A stretch of 25,865 bases of DNA from Tubiluchus corallicola. Taxonomy: Eukaryota > Priapulida > Priapulimorpha > Priapulimorphida > Tubiluchidae. Location of the stretch: the NCBI GenBank assembly GCA_030141605.1, contig JAQGDQ010001777.1, positions 1-25,865 on the forward strand. The letters are read 5' to 3'. Within the stretch, counting starts at the first letter, position 1; every line of letters starts with the position of its first letter. The notes beneath the pieces are model-generated. The model was not told where the DNA came from and ran no database searches. It worked only from the letters and a program-made list of their open reading frames with translations. Below are positions 10,196-20,297 of this stretch, piece by piece. A program made the translations under genes and the position numbers.

Positions 10196-10285
10196 CTATT
10201 ATTGTTCCCACTACTAGACCGATTCCACTTACTAATCCAATTTCTTTTTTCAACGCAACATCTTTTGCTGCATCATCAGTATTAC
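10196..10285 (-). pseudogene. duplicated 3' part of SLC7 exon 2 with its splice donor
   Basis: 90 bp identical to 6495-6584, encoding NTDDAAKDVALKKEIG to GTIIG and followed by the same GTTAGTG donor. The 5' part of the exon and its acceptor are missing. CAG dinucleotide-preceded sites at the breakpoint do not restore the frame with a phase-1 upstream exon. It lies between SLC7 exons 1 and 2, so it is a decoy donor or pseudo-exon rather than a usable exon. Confidence 0.85.
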
Positions 10286-10639
10286 TCTGATGATGTGTGT
10301 TGTGTGTTGTCCACCAACAATACATGTCAACCATACTAATTAACAATACGCCAAAACTAAGAATAATAATTCGGCTAAAATTACCCAGGGCGCCAAATTT
10401 TGGATGGCACCACAGTCTGGAAGTAATTATTTGAATTTTAAGTTTAGTATAACTAATAGGTTGTTAACAGTAATTAAATGAAAGTTGCGTTATATTCCTC
10501 TCGAAATAAAAGATTTCTACGCTTGTCTTACCTGGTTTCCTAAGATTAGGTCATTTCACGCAAACGTTACTGAAGCGTTACCCTGGTTTTGCTCAAGGTT
10601 TATACATAAATGTTTACTTAGTAAGTTAGTTTATTTATT

Positions 10640-10990
10640 GACATTAACACAGTGAAATACACTATAAAATTAAGAATTTTACAAAACAAATGTCCATCTT
10701 GTAAGCTACAGAGTTAGAATGCGTAACAAATCAAGTTTTATCCACTTTATCATTTAAATAAATTCAAACTTTGTACGAAAAGTAATTTGTTGAGTTCATT
10801 AAATTAAACATATTGTTAAAGGATTGGTTTCAAAAATGTTCAGTAAGCTACCAATCTAACAATACATGTTCCTCATCTTGTATATCTCTGCCGCATACAG
10901 AAAGCCTTTGATTATATGGAATTCTACTCCATCTACCAGTTTCTACTTTTTGCTATTCCGCCCTATAGTTTACCATAATTGTTTACTAAT
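10640..10990 (-). mobile_element. decayed LINE 3' end (C-terminal Cys motif region)
   Basis: Minus-strand translation gives ETGRWSRIPYNQRLSVCG and then RDIQDEEHVLLDW, the pattern found at the C-terminus of several non-LTR retrotransposon polyproteins (RIP-x-x-QRLC-x-CG..EDEEHVLLxC). Two of the usual Cys residues are replaced. A stop follows DW, and further frames are broken. Downstream is an AATAAATAAA tail. It is non-functional. Confidence 0.75.
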
Positions 10991-11048
10991 TACTATTCTT
11001 ATTTTTAACCTTGATGGCGCCACCTATCAAACAAATCTATGATATTAC

Positions 11049-11061
11049 CTGTCTGGCTCAT
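11049..11061 (-). CDS. SLC7 light-chain transporter, proposed start-codon exon
   Basis: ATG AGC CAG ACA G then the donor GTAATATC gives MSQT plus one base, phase 1, exactly what exon 2 (6495-6668) needs. Joined, the N-terminus would read MSQTGGGNEARFREN. That is a short hydrophilic tail of about 45 residues before the LKKEIGL block, the usual length for the family. A is at -3 of the ATG. The same frame stays open upstream through the tandem exon unit, so the true start could also be further 5'. The join spans 4.4 kb and is inference. Confidence 0.45.
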
Positions 11062-11211
11062 ATTATGTTGTATATACATTTCAAAATGTCTGCACATTTC
11101 ATACAACACGTGACCAAACTTTGCAGCAGCGCTTTCCACATTGGAGTCATGTAAGAACTCTTGTGCGCCACATTGCATTAACGTCTGCATCGTCATCAAC
11201 ATCCTAATCAT

Positions 11212-11429
11212 TTTTTTTGAAATAGGTATTATTATTTATTTATTTATTATTTATTAAATAAATCCACAATGATCATTACAGCATTGTACATAAAAGTATT
11301 TAATAACAAATTTATTATTATGTACACAAGATGCCAAGCCGCAAATGACCCGAGGGGTACTCAAGCAGTAATTACTTGTTTAGAGTACCCCAAATGAACG
11401 TGAACTGAGTGTAAATATCATGATACGAT
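11212..11429 (-). mobile_element. short retroposon (truncated LINE 3' UTR or SINE) with 5-bp target duplication
   Basis: A 218-bp insertion flanked by ATCAT (11207-11211 and 11430-11434). The neighbouring array units show the empty site CCTAATCATGTCCTAT. On the minus strand it ends in an A tail preceded by AATAAATAAATAAATAATAA. It carries a strong hairpin, GGGGTACTC (11354-11362) with GAGTACCCC (11383-11391), like 3' UTR stem-loops of LINEs. Confidence 0.85.
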
Positions 11430-12139
11430 ATCATGTCCTATTATATCAATGTGTTTTTTAATTTTACTTACCAGAAAACTTTACGAAACACCTGCACGAT
11501 GACGTTAATTAAATTGCACATTTCATACAACACGTGACCAAACTTTGCAGCAGCGCTTTCTACATTGAAGTCATGTAAGAACTCCTGTGCGCCACATTGC
11601 ATCAACGTCTGCACCGGTATCAGCATCCTAATCATGTCCTATCGTGTCAATGTTTTTTAAACTTTACTTACCAGAAAACTTTACGAAACACCTGCACGAT
11701 GACGTTAATTAAATTGCACATTTCATACAACACGTGACCAAACTTTGCAGCAGCGCTTTCTACATTGGAGTCATGTAAGAACTCTTGTGCGTCACATTAC
11801 ATCAACGTCTGCATCGTCATCAGCATCAGCATCCTAATCATGTTCTATCGTACCAATGTTTTTTAAATTTTACTTACCAGAAAACTTTACGAAACACCTG
11901 CACGATGACGTTAATTAAATTGCACATTTCATACAACACGTGACCAAACTTTGCAGCAGCGCTTTCTACATTGGAGTCATGTAAGAACTCCTGTGCGCCA
12001 CATTGCATCAACGTCTGCACCGGTATCAGCATCCTAATCATGTCCTATCGTGTCAATGTTTTTTAAATTTTACTTACCAGAAAACTTTACGAAACACCTG
12101 CACGATGACGTTAATTACCTTGATTCCCTCCAACATCAT

Positions 12140-12499
12140 TCCCTCCAAACATCAAGCTGAAGGTCAAAGCTTTCACACTAATTACTAACAAAGAGTGGCT
12201 TCGTTTATTCCTGCAGGCAAGTTTTGTTATAGAAAGATACATTGAACCGCCTAGCATACATTATGCACATGTGCCACCCAGCAAATTTAAATTTAACAAT
12301 TTTAGTTTGCTCTAAAAACAAATAACAAAGTCTTAAAGAAGCCACAAAGAATTCAAAACAGGCTTACACGATTTTCTTAGACAAGATGTATTTGGACATT
12401 TATTAACTCTCTGGATCCGCATCAAAAACTTGTGCTCTCTCTTTTTTATTTGTTTATTTATTTCTCCATAATTACATATTACATTTATAAGAGTTTGTT
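12140..12499. other. no supported gene
   Basis: AT-rich sequence between the exon-like array and the reverse-transcriptase fragment. Its right part (about 12440-12500) may be upstream LINE sequence too decayed to translate. Confidence 0.35.
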
Positions 12500-12760
12500 A
12501 TACTTCTACAGCTTTTAATGAAGTACGTCAGGGGGCTGTGCTTTTACCACTATTGTTTCGTGTGTATGTTGATGAACTGCTTTCAGAACTGTCAATATCT
12601 AATTTCGGGTGTTGTGTAGGAAATATTTATAGTTGCCCTGTTTCTAATGCTGATGGATTTATTGTGCTTGCACCTCGTGCAAAATAATTGCAAGAAATGT
12701 TAAAAGTGGGCGAGACTTGTGCTTCTAAATATAGCATCACATTCGCTAATATACAACGTA
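12500..12760 (+). mobile_element. decayed LINE reverse-transcriptase fragment
   Basis: Translation from about 12493 gives SFNEVRQGAVLLPLLFRVYV, then DELLSELSISNFGCCVGN, and later NADGFIVLAPRAK. This matches RT motifs of non-LTR elements (VRQGGVLSPLLFxVYxDEL... YADDxVLLAP). The catalytic YADD has become NADG and a TAA follows APRAK, so it is inactive. A fragment of the M1 TIR element adjoins its right end. Confidence 0.88.
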
Positions 12761-12761
12761 A

Positions 12762-12818
12762 TACAGGTTTTACACGTCAAATGTAGACACAGGAAAGTTC
12801 AAATGTGACTCAGGTAAT
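12762..12818 (-). mobile_element. terminal fragment of the M1 TIR element
   Basis: TACAGGTTTTACACGTCAAA followed by TGTAGACACAGGAAAGTTC is the reverse complement of the right end of the copy at 7216-7584. It is truncated after about 55 bp and abuts the LINE fragment. Confidence 0.85.
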
Positions 12819-12954
12819 CGCAACTTCGGTACATTTTTTTCTGCGCCACCCACTATATGCAGCACTTTGTTTCAATGATGCTGTAAATATCTGAGGCATC
12901 TCCAGCAATTGCTTAGAATTAAGATCCTAAATAATTAAAAGTGGTAAATTGATT

Positions 12955-13150
12955 ATAAAATATGGATATATTGTAAACAGTTTCAGTATGGTTGTTTTTG
13001 TCTAATTTATCACTAAATATAAAATATGTATTTATATTGTAGACAGTTTCAGTATGGTTGTTTTTGTCTAATTTATCACTAAATATAAAACATGTATATA
13101 TTGTAAACAGTTTCAGTATGGTTGTTTTTGTCTAATATTTCACTAAATCT
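12955..13150. repeat. tandem repeat, about 65 bp x 3
   Basis: The segment CAGTTTCAGTATGGTTGTTT plus TTGTCTAATTTATCACTAAA recurs with marks at 12981, 13047 and 13111 (spacing 66 and 64). Confidence 0.93.
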
Positions 13151-13545
13151 TATTATAAAAACGTCTAAAGCAAAGGCTAATTTCTTCTTAGCTCTTACTT
13201 GCAAAATCAAATCGTATACTATTTTGTTGTCATGTCACGGATTTATTTATTTATTTATTTGCGTTTTAATAACACAAGGTTTTTAGCACTGATCCATTAC
13301 GACGAAAATAAACAGCAAGAAGTAAGAAATATCTGTCACGCAATAAGCTAATGGAAAAGTGAGGTAAACATGTAGCAAGAATAAAGTAACTTGTGTTGTA
13401 TTATCATTGCTTAGTCTAGACGAGGCAGCAACGATTTACTATGTGCCTTGGTTCCTGTGCATCCGGTCGTTAAAGTGGTTCAAAGTCTGCGCTCTGATTA
13501 GAAATTTTACTGTTAGGATAGGTAAGCGGCCATGTTCATTTTTTT
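13151..13545. other. no supported gene
   Basis: Unassigned AT-rich sequence with an ATTT run near 13244. A 79-codon frame at 13407-13646 runs into the trinucleotide array and is not credible. Confidence 0.4.
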
Positions 13546-13554
13546 TCAGTTTAT

Positions 13555-13869
13555 TGTCGTTGTTGTCGTCGTCGTTGTTGTTGAGTAGTGTTGTTGTTGT
13601 TGCTGCTGATGTTGTTGTTGAGTTGTGTTGCTGTTGTTGCTGCTGATGTTGTTGTCGTTGTTGTTGTTGAGTTGTGTTGCTGCTGCTGTTGTTGTTGTTG
13701 AGTTGTGTTGCTGCTGCTGCTGTTGTTGTTGTTGTTGAGTTGTGTTGCTGCTGCTGCTGCTGCTGTTGTTGTTGTTGTTGTTGTTGTTGAGTTGTGTTGC
13801 TGCTGCTGCTGTTGTTGAGTTGTGTTGCTGCTGCTGTTGTTGTTGTTGTTGAGTTGTGTTTGCTGCTGC

Positions 13870-13925
<56 letters not shown>

Positions 13926-14100
13926 TCGTCATCGTCGTTGTTGTTGTTGATGTTGTGGTTGGTGTTGTTGTTGCTGTAGTTGTTGTTATTGTTGTTGCTG
14001 CTCATGCTGCTGCTGTTGCTGCTGTTGTCGTCGTCTTCATCGTCGCTGCTGCTGCTGTTTTTGTCGTCGTTGTCGTCATCGTCGTCGTTCATGTTGTTGT
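13555..14100. repeat. composite (GTT/GCT)n trinucleotide array with GAGTTGTGTT punctuation
   Basis: Runs of GTT and GCT are separated at least seven times by GAGTTGTGTTGCTGCTGCTG, giving a minisatellite built from microsatellites; the right end shifts to GTC/ATC triplets. Several reading frames on both strands stay open (poly-Q/N/T/S, poly-L, poly-V), as expected for a stop-free triplet repeat. The longest (240 codons, 13439-14161, minus) is therefore not evidence of a gene. Confidence 0.9.
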
Positions 14101-14136
14101 TGTCAATGGATAAGAACACAGCCATATAGTACTCCC

Positions 14137-14174
14137 ACATGTAGACGGCCATCTTAAACATGCCGTCTACATGT
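14137..14174. repeat. perfect 13-bp inverted repeat, 12-nt loop
   Basis: ACATGTAGACGGC (14137-14149) and GCCGTCTACATGT (14162-14174) are exact reverse complements around CATCTTAAACAT. It lies at the end of the trinucleotide array. Confidence 0.9.
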
Positions 14175-15911
14175 CAATTGTTTCTCCTAATTGAAAAGAA
14201 CCACTTGCGAGTTCTTTGCTATCGAGAAATTTATACTTCTTGTTCTGACACCACTTTCCATAACGTGTTACGGCTGCAGTAGGACTATAAAAATACTAAA
14301 AATCAGTTGATTCTGCTACTTGGAACTCCCAACCGAGTCATATCAAAGACTTAAAAAATGCTACCTCTGGTCCGACTACGCACGCGAGTTTATCAGAGTA
14401 ACACGCGTGTAGTAGTCTACTGATATAAATGTTTCATGTGGTTCCTTGAAATTTTATTTAGCCTTTTACATGCATTTATACAATATAATATATTAATCAC
14501 CTGTCTAGTCACTGACCAGGCTAAGTGTTGCTATATTTGTTCACTAATTACGCAATGCGTGATAATTCAGGTATTTATTAGCCAAAAAAAGATCGCAAGT
14601 ATTGACAAACAAAAAAATCTTTGCTACCAGTCTAAAAATATGTATTTAGCAGCATTTACACTCAGCCTTTAGCCTACAACAAACTCAGTTACAAACATGA
14701 CATCATTGCAGATTTTGAAACATGTAGCACAGGGTCAGGCTCCAGGATATTCAATAACTAAAAGAATTTAAGAACTTCTTGAAAACGTGCAGCTACTAAA
14801 CCGGGTGAAAAGGAAACCGGATCCACTTGTGAACTAGGCTTACATCTCAAAAGAATCTGATGTGTAAAATATTGAAAGTGAAAGTAATTTTCTTTTCAAG
14901 ACTGACTCATATTCGAGGCTGGCAGTACAGTACGAAAAGAATACTGTACTTCGTACCTCTAGAAAATACCGTACCGTAATACAAAATCGCTTCGTACCGT
15001 TTTAGTACGATAAAACATCGTACCGTAATTCCGCACGAAATTCCGTAACATGTGTTGATAGCTTCTACTATAAAAAGATAAAGAGTGGCATAAAAGTTAT
15101 TTGTTGAAATGTTAAGTTTATCAATTATTGTTATGAATTTATGCATACAATAAAAACAGAACTGCTGTGTGAACTTTTACTCTATTTACTTTAGTTTACA
15201 AAAGTTACACGAAATTATACACAAGATGTAAATTTATTTTGAGTTACTTTTTCTTAATAAATTATTTTGTGGCAGACACGACGAGCTGGGGTCATTAACT
15301 AGATTTTAGTGATTGTCTTAAATTACGTGCTCAATAGTGACAAATTTTAATGATGATTCAAATGTAGTGTCTTGTCTAAAACATTTGTAACTACCCGCGC
15401 ACGCTACGCAGGCTAACGTGTTAGCTCGGTACGTATCGAATTTCTTCCGTTGGTAAAGTAAATCTTTAAAGGACAAGAAAAGGGGCACCTGAAGTATGTT
15501 TCAGAAAAATCGCCTGAAAATTATATTACTTTATAGCAATTTTATGCGTATATCCTACTCGCGTTGAAAGAAATTTTTGTTTGTCTACATTTCAAATTTC
15601 CCGCAATACTGTTCCCACCGCGCCATTACATGACGTCATATACGCACAACAAAAATCAGGGGAAGAAAAGGTAATGTTAAATTATGTCCCGAAAAACTTT
15701 CCATGCAAATCTGTATTACTTAGCTTTTCGCTTACCTGCTGGAAAGACTTATGTAACTAGAAAAGAATTTTTTTTATTATTTAAAATGTTTTCACCAATT
15801 GGTAAAATGTCGCTGACACACCCTCCAGGGTGCACCCCTCACTAAAGAAAAACGTATTTTTAATCTTATTGACAAGATACGGTAATTTAAAATTTTACTT
15901 AGTTAGCGACG
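14175..15911. other. no supported gene; GTAC-rich patch inside
   Basis: Unassigned sequence. The patch 14925-15050 carries GTAC at least eight times in palindromic settings (GTACAGTA at 14925-14932 facing TACTGTAC at 14942-14949; repeated CGTACCGTAAT). Frames of 78 codons (14436-14672, plus) and 79 codons (14907-15146, minus) have no recognisable content. Confidence 0.4.
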
Positions 15912-16160
15912 TGTGTACTACGAATGCTCTGATTATTTTTTCAAAGTTTACACAATGTTATCTGAACATGTTTCAAATGACCTGTTCTCAAAATGTCTGC
16001 GTCTAGCAGTCATCGCAGGAGTTTAAATTTACATGTTTTATACAGCGTTACTGCCGATTGAAGTCCTGCATGCAAAAAGTACGTAAGTGATAAAATTTCA
16101 AGATAATTTCAAATTTTAAGCTTTATTTTTATGAAGGGTTTGGTTTTCTTGTGCCTTAAC
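15912..16160 (+). repeat. dispersed repeat R1, diverged copy 3
   Basis: Begins GTACTACGAATGCTCTGATT and keeps TTATACAGCGTTACTG and AAAATTTCAAGA in order, with many substitutions and small indels relative to 5637-5870. It is not part of the segmental duplication, so it shows that R1 is interspersed. Confidence 0.75.
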
Positions 16161-16860
16161 GCAGATGTTGCACTCGAGGTATGCAGATTTTTTGAAACGA
16201 GAACGAATGAAGGTAAAAACGGCACAAGTAAAAATGGCACAGGAAAAAGGCGCAATTTTTTAGCGTGTCATTTTTACAGTGCACGGCAGTATATGCCTTA
16301 CAATTCTCAGAAATAGCAGTTAGAGCAACTGGTTACATGAATAGGTGTCAAACACATTAAGCAAAGTACCCAGTTTGTATACGTACAGCAGTAAACATAA
16401 AGTGATTTACGGGAAATGACAACTGGCGCTTCTAAACAGAATACAGAATAATTTATTTGTCTCAATAACATAATCAGCATGGCATTAACAAATGATGTGA
16501 CAGCTAAGAGAGACAGGATGGCGAAAAGACCGAGAAATCATCAAGTCTACCACCCTTCTACTAAGTTGATAACAATGCTCTACTTAGATTAGTACTGTGA
16601 ACTATGTAAATTAAACGTTAAAAATTTAAATGTTATTATATTTTATCTAAAGCATTAATCTTGTATAGCAGCAGTTGTTAGTTAGTAGCACATACATATG
16701 TGATACTTGCATAGCTGGATTAATCAGTAATATGTGAAAACAATTTTAAGTTACAAATTAAAATTAATCAATACTTTGTCATATATCATAACTGTTAACT
16801 AATACTGACCACATGCAACCATAAGCATAGCGAGGACATGCATCACTTACCCACTTACCA
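16161..16860. other. no supported gene
   Basis: AT-rich; a 61-codon plus-strand frame (16131-16316) starts inside R1 and is not supported. Nothing else was recognised. Confidence 0.4.
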
Positions 16861-16916
16861 CAGGTTTGACTGTAAGTGTTTCACTAAATTCACATCTGCA
16901 AACTGAATAACCATCC

Positions 16917-17470
16917 ATGAATAACCAAGAATATTTTACTCTGCTTTTTATATTTAAATACATTAACAACATCAGCAAACCAATCCAGAATAACAGATTT
17001 ACCTTTTTTCCAAATCCCATCGTTAATTCCAGAACAAGCAATCTAAAACAAATTAGGACAAATACCCACTATGGAACGAACTCTGTAATCAAACAAGCAA
17101 TTCTACTTTGGAATTCTCTACCATTACAGGTTAAACAAATCAAGTCGCTATCAGCATTTAAAACAAAATTAAAATCACTAATGTTAAACAGATATGAAAT
17201 ACCATCACACCAGTACGACAACATACACACTAATTCAGAATTCATATATCCACGGCCATATTAATTAAATCATAGTTTTTTTCATTTTTTTGTGCATAGT
17301 TGTAAATATGTTTGATTTTATTCGTCGTTACTTTCCATTACTGCACAGTAGTTTAGATTGCACTGACGCATTTGCCTTTAGCAGTGTAAGTTTTTATTAA
17401 CTAACACTGATTGATCATCTCTGTAAAGTTTTCATCAGTGATTATCAATGTATTTTAATGCCAAATAAAG

Positions 17471-17472
<2 letters not shown>
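16917..17472 (+). mobile_element. LINE C-terminal fragment and 3' UTR
   Basis: The frame to 17264 contains IRTNTHYGTNSVIKQAILLW, then NSLPLQVKQIKSLSAFKTKL. This is the typical end of a non-LTR retrotransposon ORF2 (R-T-x-YG..SxxYxxxxLWNSLP..IK-x-x-x-SLxxFKxxLK). It is 5' truncated, with no RT domain. About 200 bp of 3' UTR follows, with AATAAAG just before a TA microsatellite that may be its 3' tail. Confidence 0.88.

Positions 17473-17505
<33 letters not shown>
17473..17505. repeat. (TA)n microsatellite
   Basis: About 16 uninterrupted TA dinucleotides immediately after the LINE 3' end. Confidence 0.95.
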
Positions 17506-17509
<4 letters not shown>

Positions 17510-18104
17510 AACGTAATTCCGTAAGGACATGTTCAGTATATCTTAAATCTTAAGCATCCGGAAATATTAACAAACTCCATTATCAGGATGTAAAATGATT
17601 AATGAGCATAGACGCTAAAATCAAAGTATGGCTTAAGATGATTATTAATAAATATAACGAGAATTAATTTTAAAAAGAATTAATCTTCATTAATATTTGG
17701 AGATTATTTCAGTTCGATATTTTTTACTGCTACTTCTACAGATGGAGAAGATTCAAGGCTGTTGCACAACTTGACACTCAAAAATTGCAAGGAATTTAAA
17801 CCTTAAGATGTGAAAAATCGTTGCTGGAAATAGTGCCGCCTTTTGCATCTAAAGTGAACCAATCTAAGCCCCTCCGGGGAAGCCTTTCAGCCGTGCGTGT
17901 GCAACAAGCGAGTCGCCGGCATGTTTGGACGTATTATAAATGATCTGCTGTGCCCTGATCCCTGTGTTCAGTACTAAATAAACGTGACCTTGTCCAATAA
18001 TCACGTTATTAAGATTCTGCTTAGTATTCTTCATTTACCTGCGGTTATTATTATTATTTATTTATTGTTACTAGTTTCTTTAATAACTCGCACACACACA
18101 CGGC
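17506..18104. other. no gene; less AT-rich block near 17850-17960
   Basis: The block around 17850-17960 has CCCCTCCGGGGAAGCC, then TATTATAAAT (17931) and AATAAA about 40 bp later. That order resembles a short LTR (TATA, R, poly-A signal) starting near TGTGAAAAATC at 17809. No target duplication or partner LTR was found, so this is only a possibility. Confidence 0.25.
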
Positions 18105-18400
18105 TAGTTATTATTTCTTGCCATCCTATCTGCAGTTTAAAAACACAATTTATTGAGTCAGCAAATTCCATTATACGATTTTATTGTAGAATATTTAGGA
18201 GATGATATGATTTATTGATGTACCTAGCAACAGCTAGTTTTTTGACTGATTCTTTTTAATTTTAAATTCTGTATATATTTTTGTTACATCTTTGTATATA
18301 TTTGTAGTTCTTTTAATAATGCATGACATGTAGTGTTTCTTTGCTTTTAGTGTATTTGTTAACTTTTTTATGTGGTGAAATCATCTTTAAATAAAATTAA
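18105..18400 (+). mobile_element. possible decayed LINE 3' end
   Basis: The frame ending at 18205 (SLKTQFIESANSIIRFYCRI) and the following T-rich, stop-filled sequence with an AATAAAATTAAATGAAAATA end resemble the end of a LINE and its 3' UTR. No diagnostic motif remains. Confidence 0.25.
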
Positions 18401-19211
18401 ATGAAAATAAATATAAGAAAATCCTCACCACGAAAGTTTAATTTCACGTTCTTTCGGATTTTTTCACTAAAATTTTCAAATAAAAAAGTATTAAAATATT
18501 CAATTAAAGGTGACATTACACTCTCATTATTTCTATTGTGTATTAAAGGAAAAGTACAATCTATTGTGAAGATGCGGTTATTTTAGCACTCGCAAAAAAA
18601 TTTAAAAAAGATTTCTGCTTGTTGTTGTAAAATAAATATGTTGTAAAAGCACCTTAGCTCATTAGTAAAATCACTGTAGGTCGTGCTAATTTTGAACGAA
18701 TCATGACGTCATTTGTTATCGTGAAGCTCACGATTTCTTTATCTTATTTTTTTTAGTTCTTAATTATGATCATTAGGCCTATTATTACATTGTCTTGTTA
18801 GAACATTAAAAATCCCACACAAGAAATTTCAGCTGTAAAATAAGTTTATTTCCTTATATACAGTCTAAACTTTCATCCTTGAACTAGTATGCATAACATT
18901 TACCTTCATTGAATTGCTGGCTTCCTTGCTTCATGGAAAAAAAACTTACCTGGTCAGTTGGCTGTCAGAGATCACGGAGTAAGCATGTGACTTAAACTGA
19001 GAGGGCAATGTATAGTGTTGTTAATGATTTATATAAATAAAGCTCACCTGTATTCTACTTGAATTCTACCTGTATTCTAATGTCTTAGCAATTACCTTCA
19101 GAATTTCTTCATATTTGTCAACTGAAGAAAAGCAGTGCTCTAGCAACGAAATCGCAAGTTTTTGTACAACATACTAGATAACTAGATTTGTGATTATCTC
19201 TGAGTAAAGAT
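18401..19211. other. no supported gene
   Basis: AT-rich sequence. Only a short perfect foldback ATCGTGA-AGC-TCACGAT (about 18718-18734) was noticed. A 61-codon frame (18401-18586) lacks context. Confidence 0.4.
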
Positions 19212-19654
19212 TATAGGTTTTACACGTCAAATGTAGACCTACGTTAAGTCAAATGTAGATTTAGGTAATTCAAATGTGTCTTGGTAACTCAAATGTAGAC
19301 TTAGGTAGTTCAAATGTGTTAACAATGGTTTTCAACAAATCTTGAGCGCTTTTGGTAAGTCAAATGTAGACACATGTCAAGTCAAATGTGACATTGGTAT
19401 CTCAAATGTGGATAGGTGATAAAGTTTAAGGATGTTAAATTTAATCTTCTTTAATTTCAATTTAATAATTGCTCCTAAGTTAAAATAACAACGTTATAGG
19501 CCTACTAATAGATGCACTATCTTTGGTTTATCTTTTTCTAATTTGCACTTAAATAACTTAGTTACCGATTTGTTCAAAGTAATGCATCTACATTTGACTT
19601 ACCTAAGTCACATTTGAACTTTTCTGTGTCTACATTTGATGTGTAAAGCCTATA
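19212..19654. mobile_element. MITE-like TIR element with internal satellite (family M1, second full copy)
   Basis: Ends are TATAGGTTTTACACGTCAAA and, inverted, TTTGATGTGTAAAGCCTATA, with two mismatches over about 26 bp. It shares the ACTCAAATGTAGACTTAGG arrays and the AATGTGTTAACAATGGTTTT segment with 7216-7584. It has fewer array units and an extra unique insert of about 160 bp (19420-19580). Confidence 0.85.
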
Positions 19655-20297
19655 AAACAAACTGCAAAAGTTTAAATTAGATTCAAGGAAAACAAGATGA
19701 TTTATCACTTTGAAGTACGGTAAAAAATTAAAAAGTTCAATAATGCCAAAGTGTTTCTGATAATTAAATGGTGGGCCAAAAACTTAATTAACAGCCGGCG
19801 AGCTCAGTTAGTGATGACATCACAAATGAACATAATTTTCAACAGTACGATCATTTTATGAGCACGTTGCACGTGTTTGGGAAAGCGCACAAAATTTTTA
19901 AATTAAAATGTAATACATAAAAACTCAAAGTTTCAAATTCAAATTTCAAGTTTAGCGCTGTGCTCACGTGTGAGCACTTGAACATGTGCACCAAATTACA
20001 CCCAAAACTTCTGAACTGGAAAGTACAGCGCCTGTTTGTTCTGCGACGCGTTTCCAAGATGCAGGCGCTAGCATCCATCTAACTAACAAAAGGCGAAGTG
20101 CATGTAACAGCAAAGAACTATTCGCACGAATGCGAAATTAAGTTTGTGTGGTAATAATTCTTTAACGCAAATTATTCTTCAAAATCTATGTTATCTGTTA
20201 GATTATTTTGGGGTATTTTACATTTATTTAAGATTATAATAATAGTAAAGAGAACCTGTTAAATTATGCTAAGAGCAGTAGGTTATGATAAATAATT
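19655..20297. other. no supported gene
   Basis: A 75-codon minus frame (19851-20078) is the longest, with no recognisable content; nothing else was seen. Confidence 0.4.

Larger units (their letters stand above)
11049..12139 (-). repeat. 200-bp tandem array of exon-like units (four units plus a 5' part)
   Basis: Exon-like blocks lie at 12078-12139 (62 nt, from paired ATGs), 11878-12033 (156 nt), 11672-11833 (162 nt), 11472-11627 (156 nt) and 11049-11203 (diverged 3' end). Each begins after ACATGATTAG or its equivalent; all but the last end before GTAAGT. The introns are 44 bp (12034-12077, 11834-11877, 11628-11671). The 156-nt unit starts and ends in phase 2, so the frame continues from unit to unit. 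The unit reads MLIPVQTLMQCGAQEF, then HDSNVESAAAKFGHVLYEMC, then NLINVIVQVFRKVFW. The third block from the left (11672-11833) has a TAA in place of CAA. I recognise no protein family. It is either a tandemly duplicated coding exon or duplicated 5' UTR of the SLC7 gene. Confidence 0.6.

Noticed and set aside
11049-11203. Kinase-like FGHVLYEM in the exon-like units
   Set aside because: The motif alone resembles the kinase helix F region, but the surrounding DFG, APE and HRD elements are absent, so chance is more likely.
11049-12139. CRISPR array or simple satellite as explanation for the 200-bp tandem units
   Set aside because: Units are contiguous copies without variable spacers, and each contains a splice-bounded, frame-preserving block, so a duplicated exon-intron segment explains more.
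13439-14161. 240-codon Asn/Gln/Ser/Thr-rich protein on the minus strand
   Set aside because: The region is a triplet repeat without stops, open in several frames on both strands. No non-repeat domain is present.
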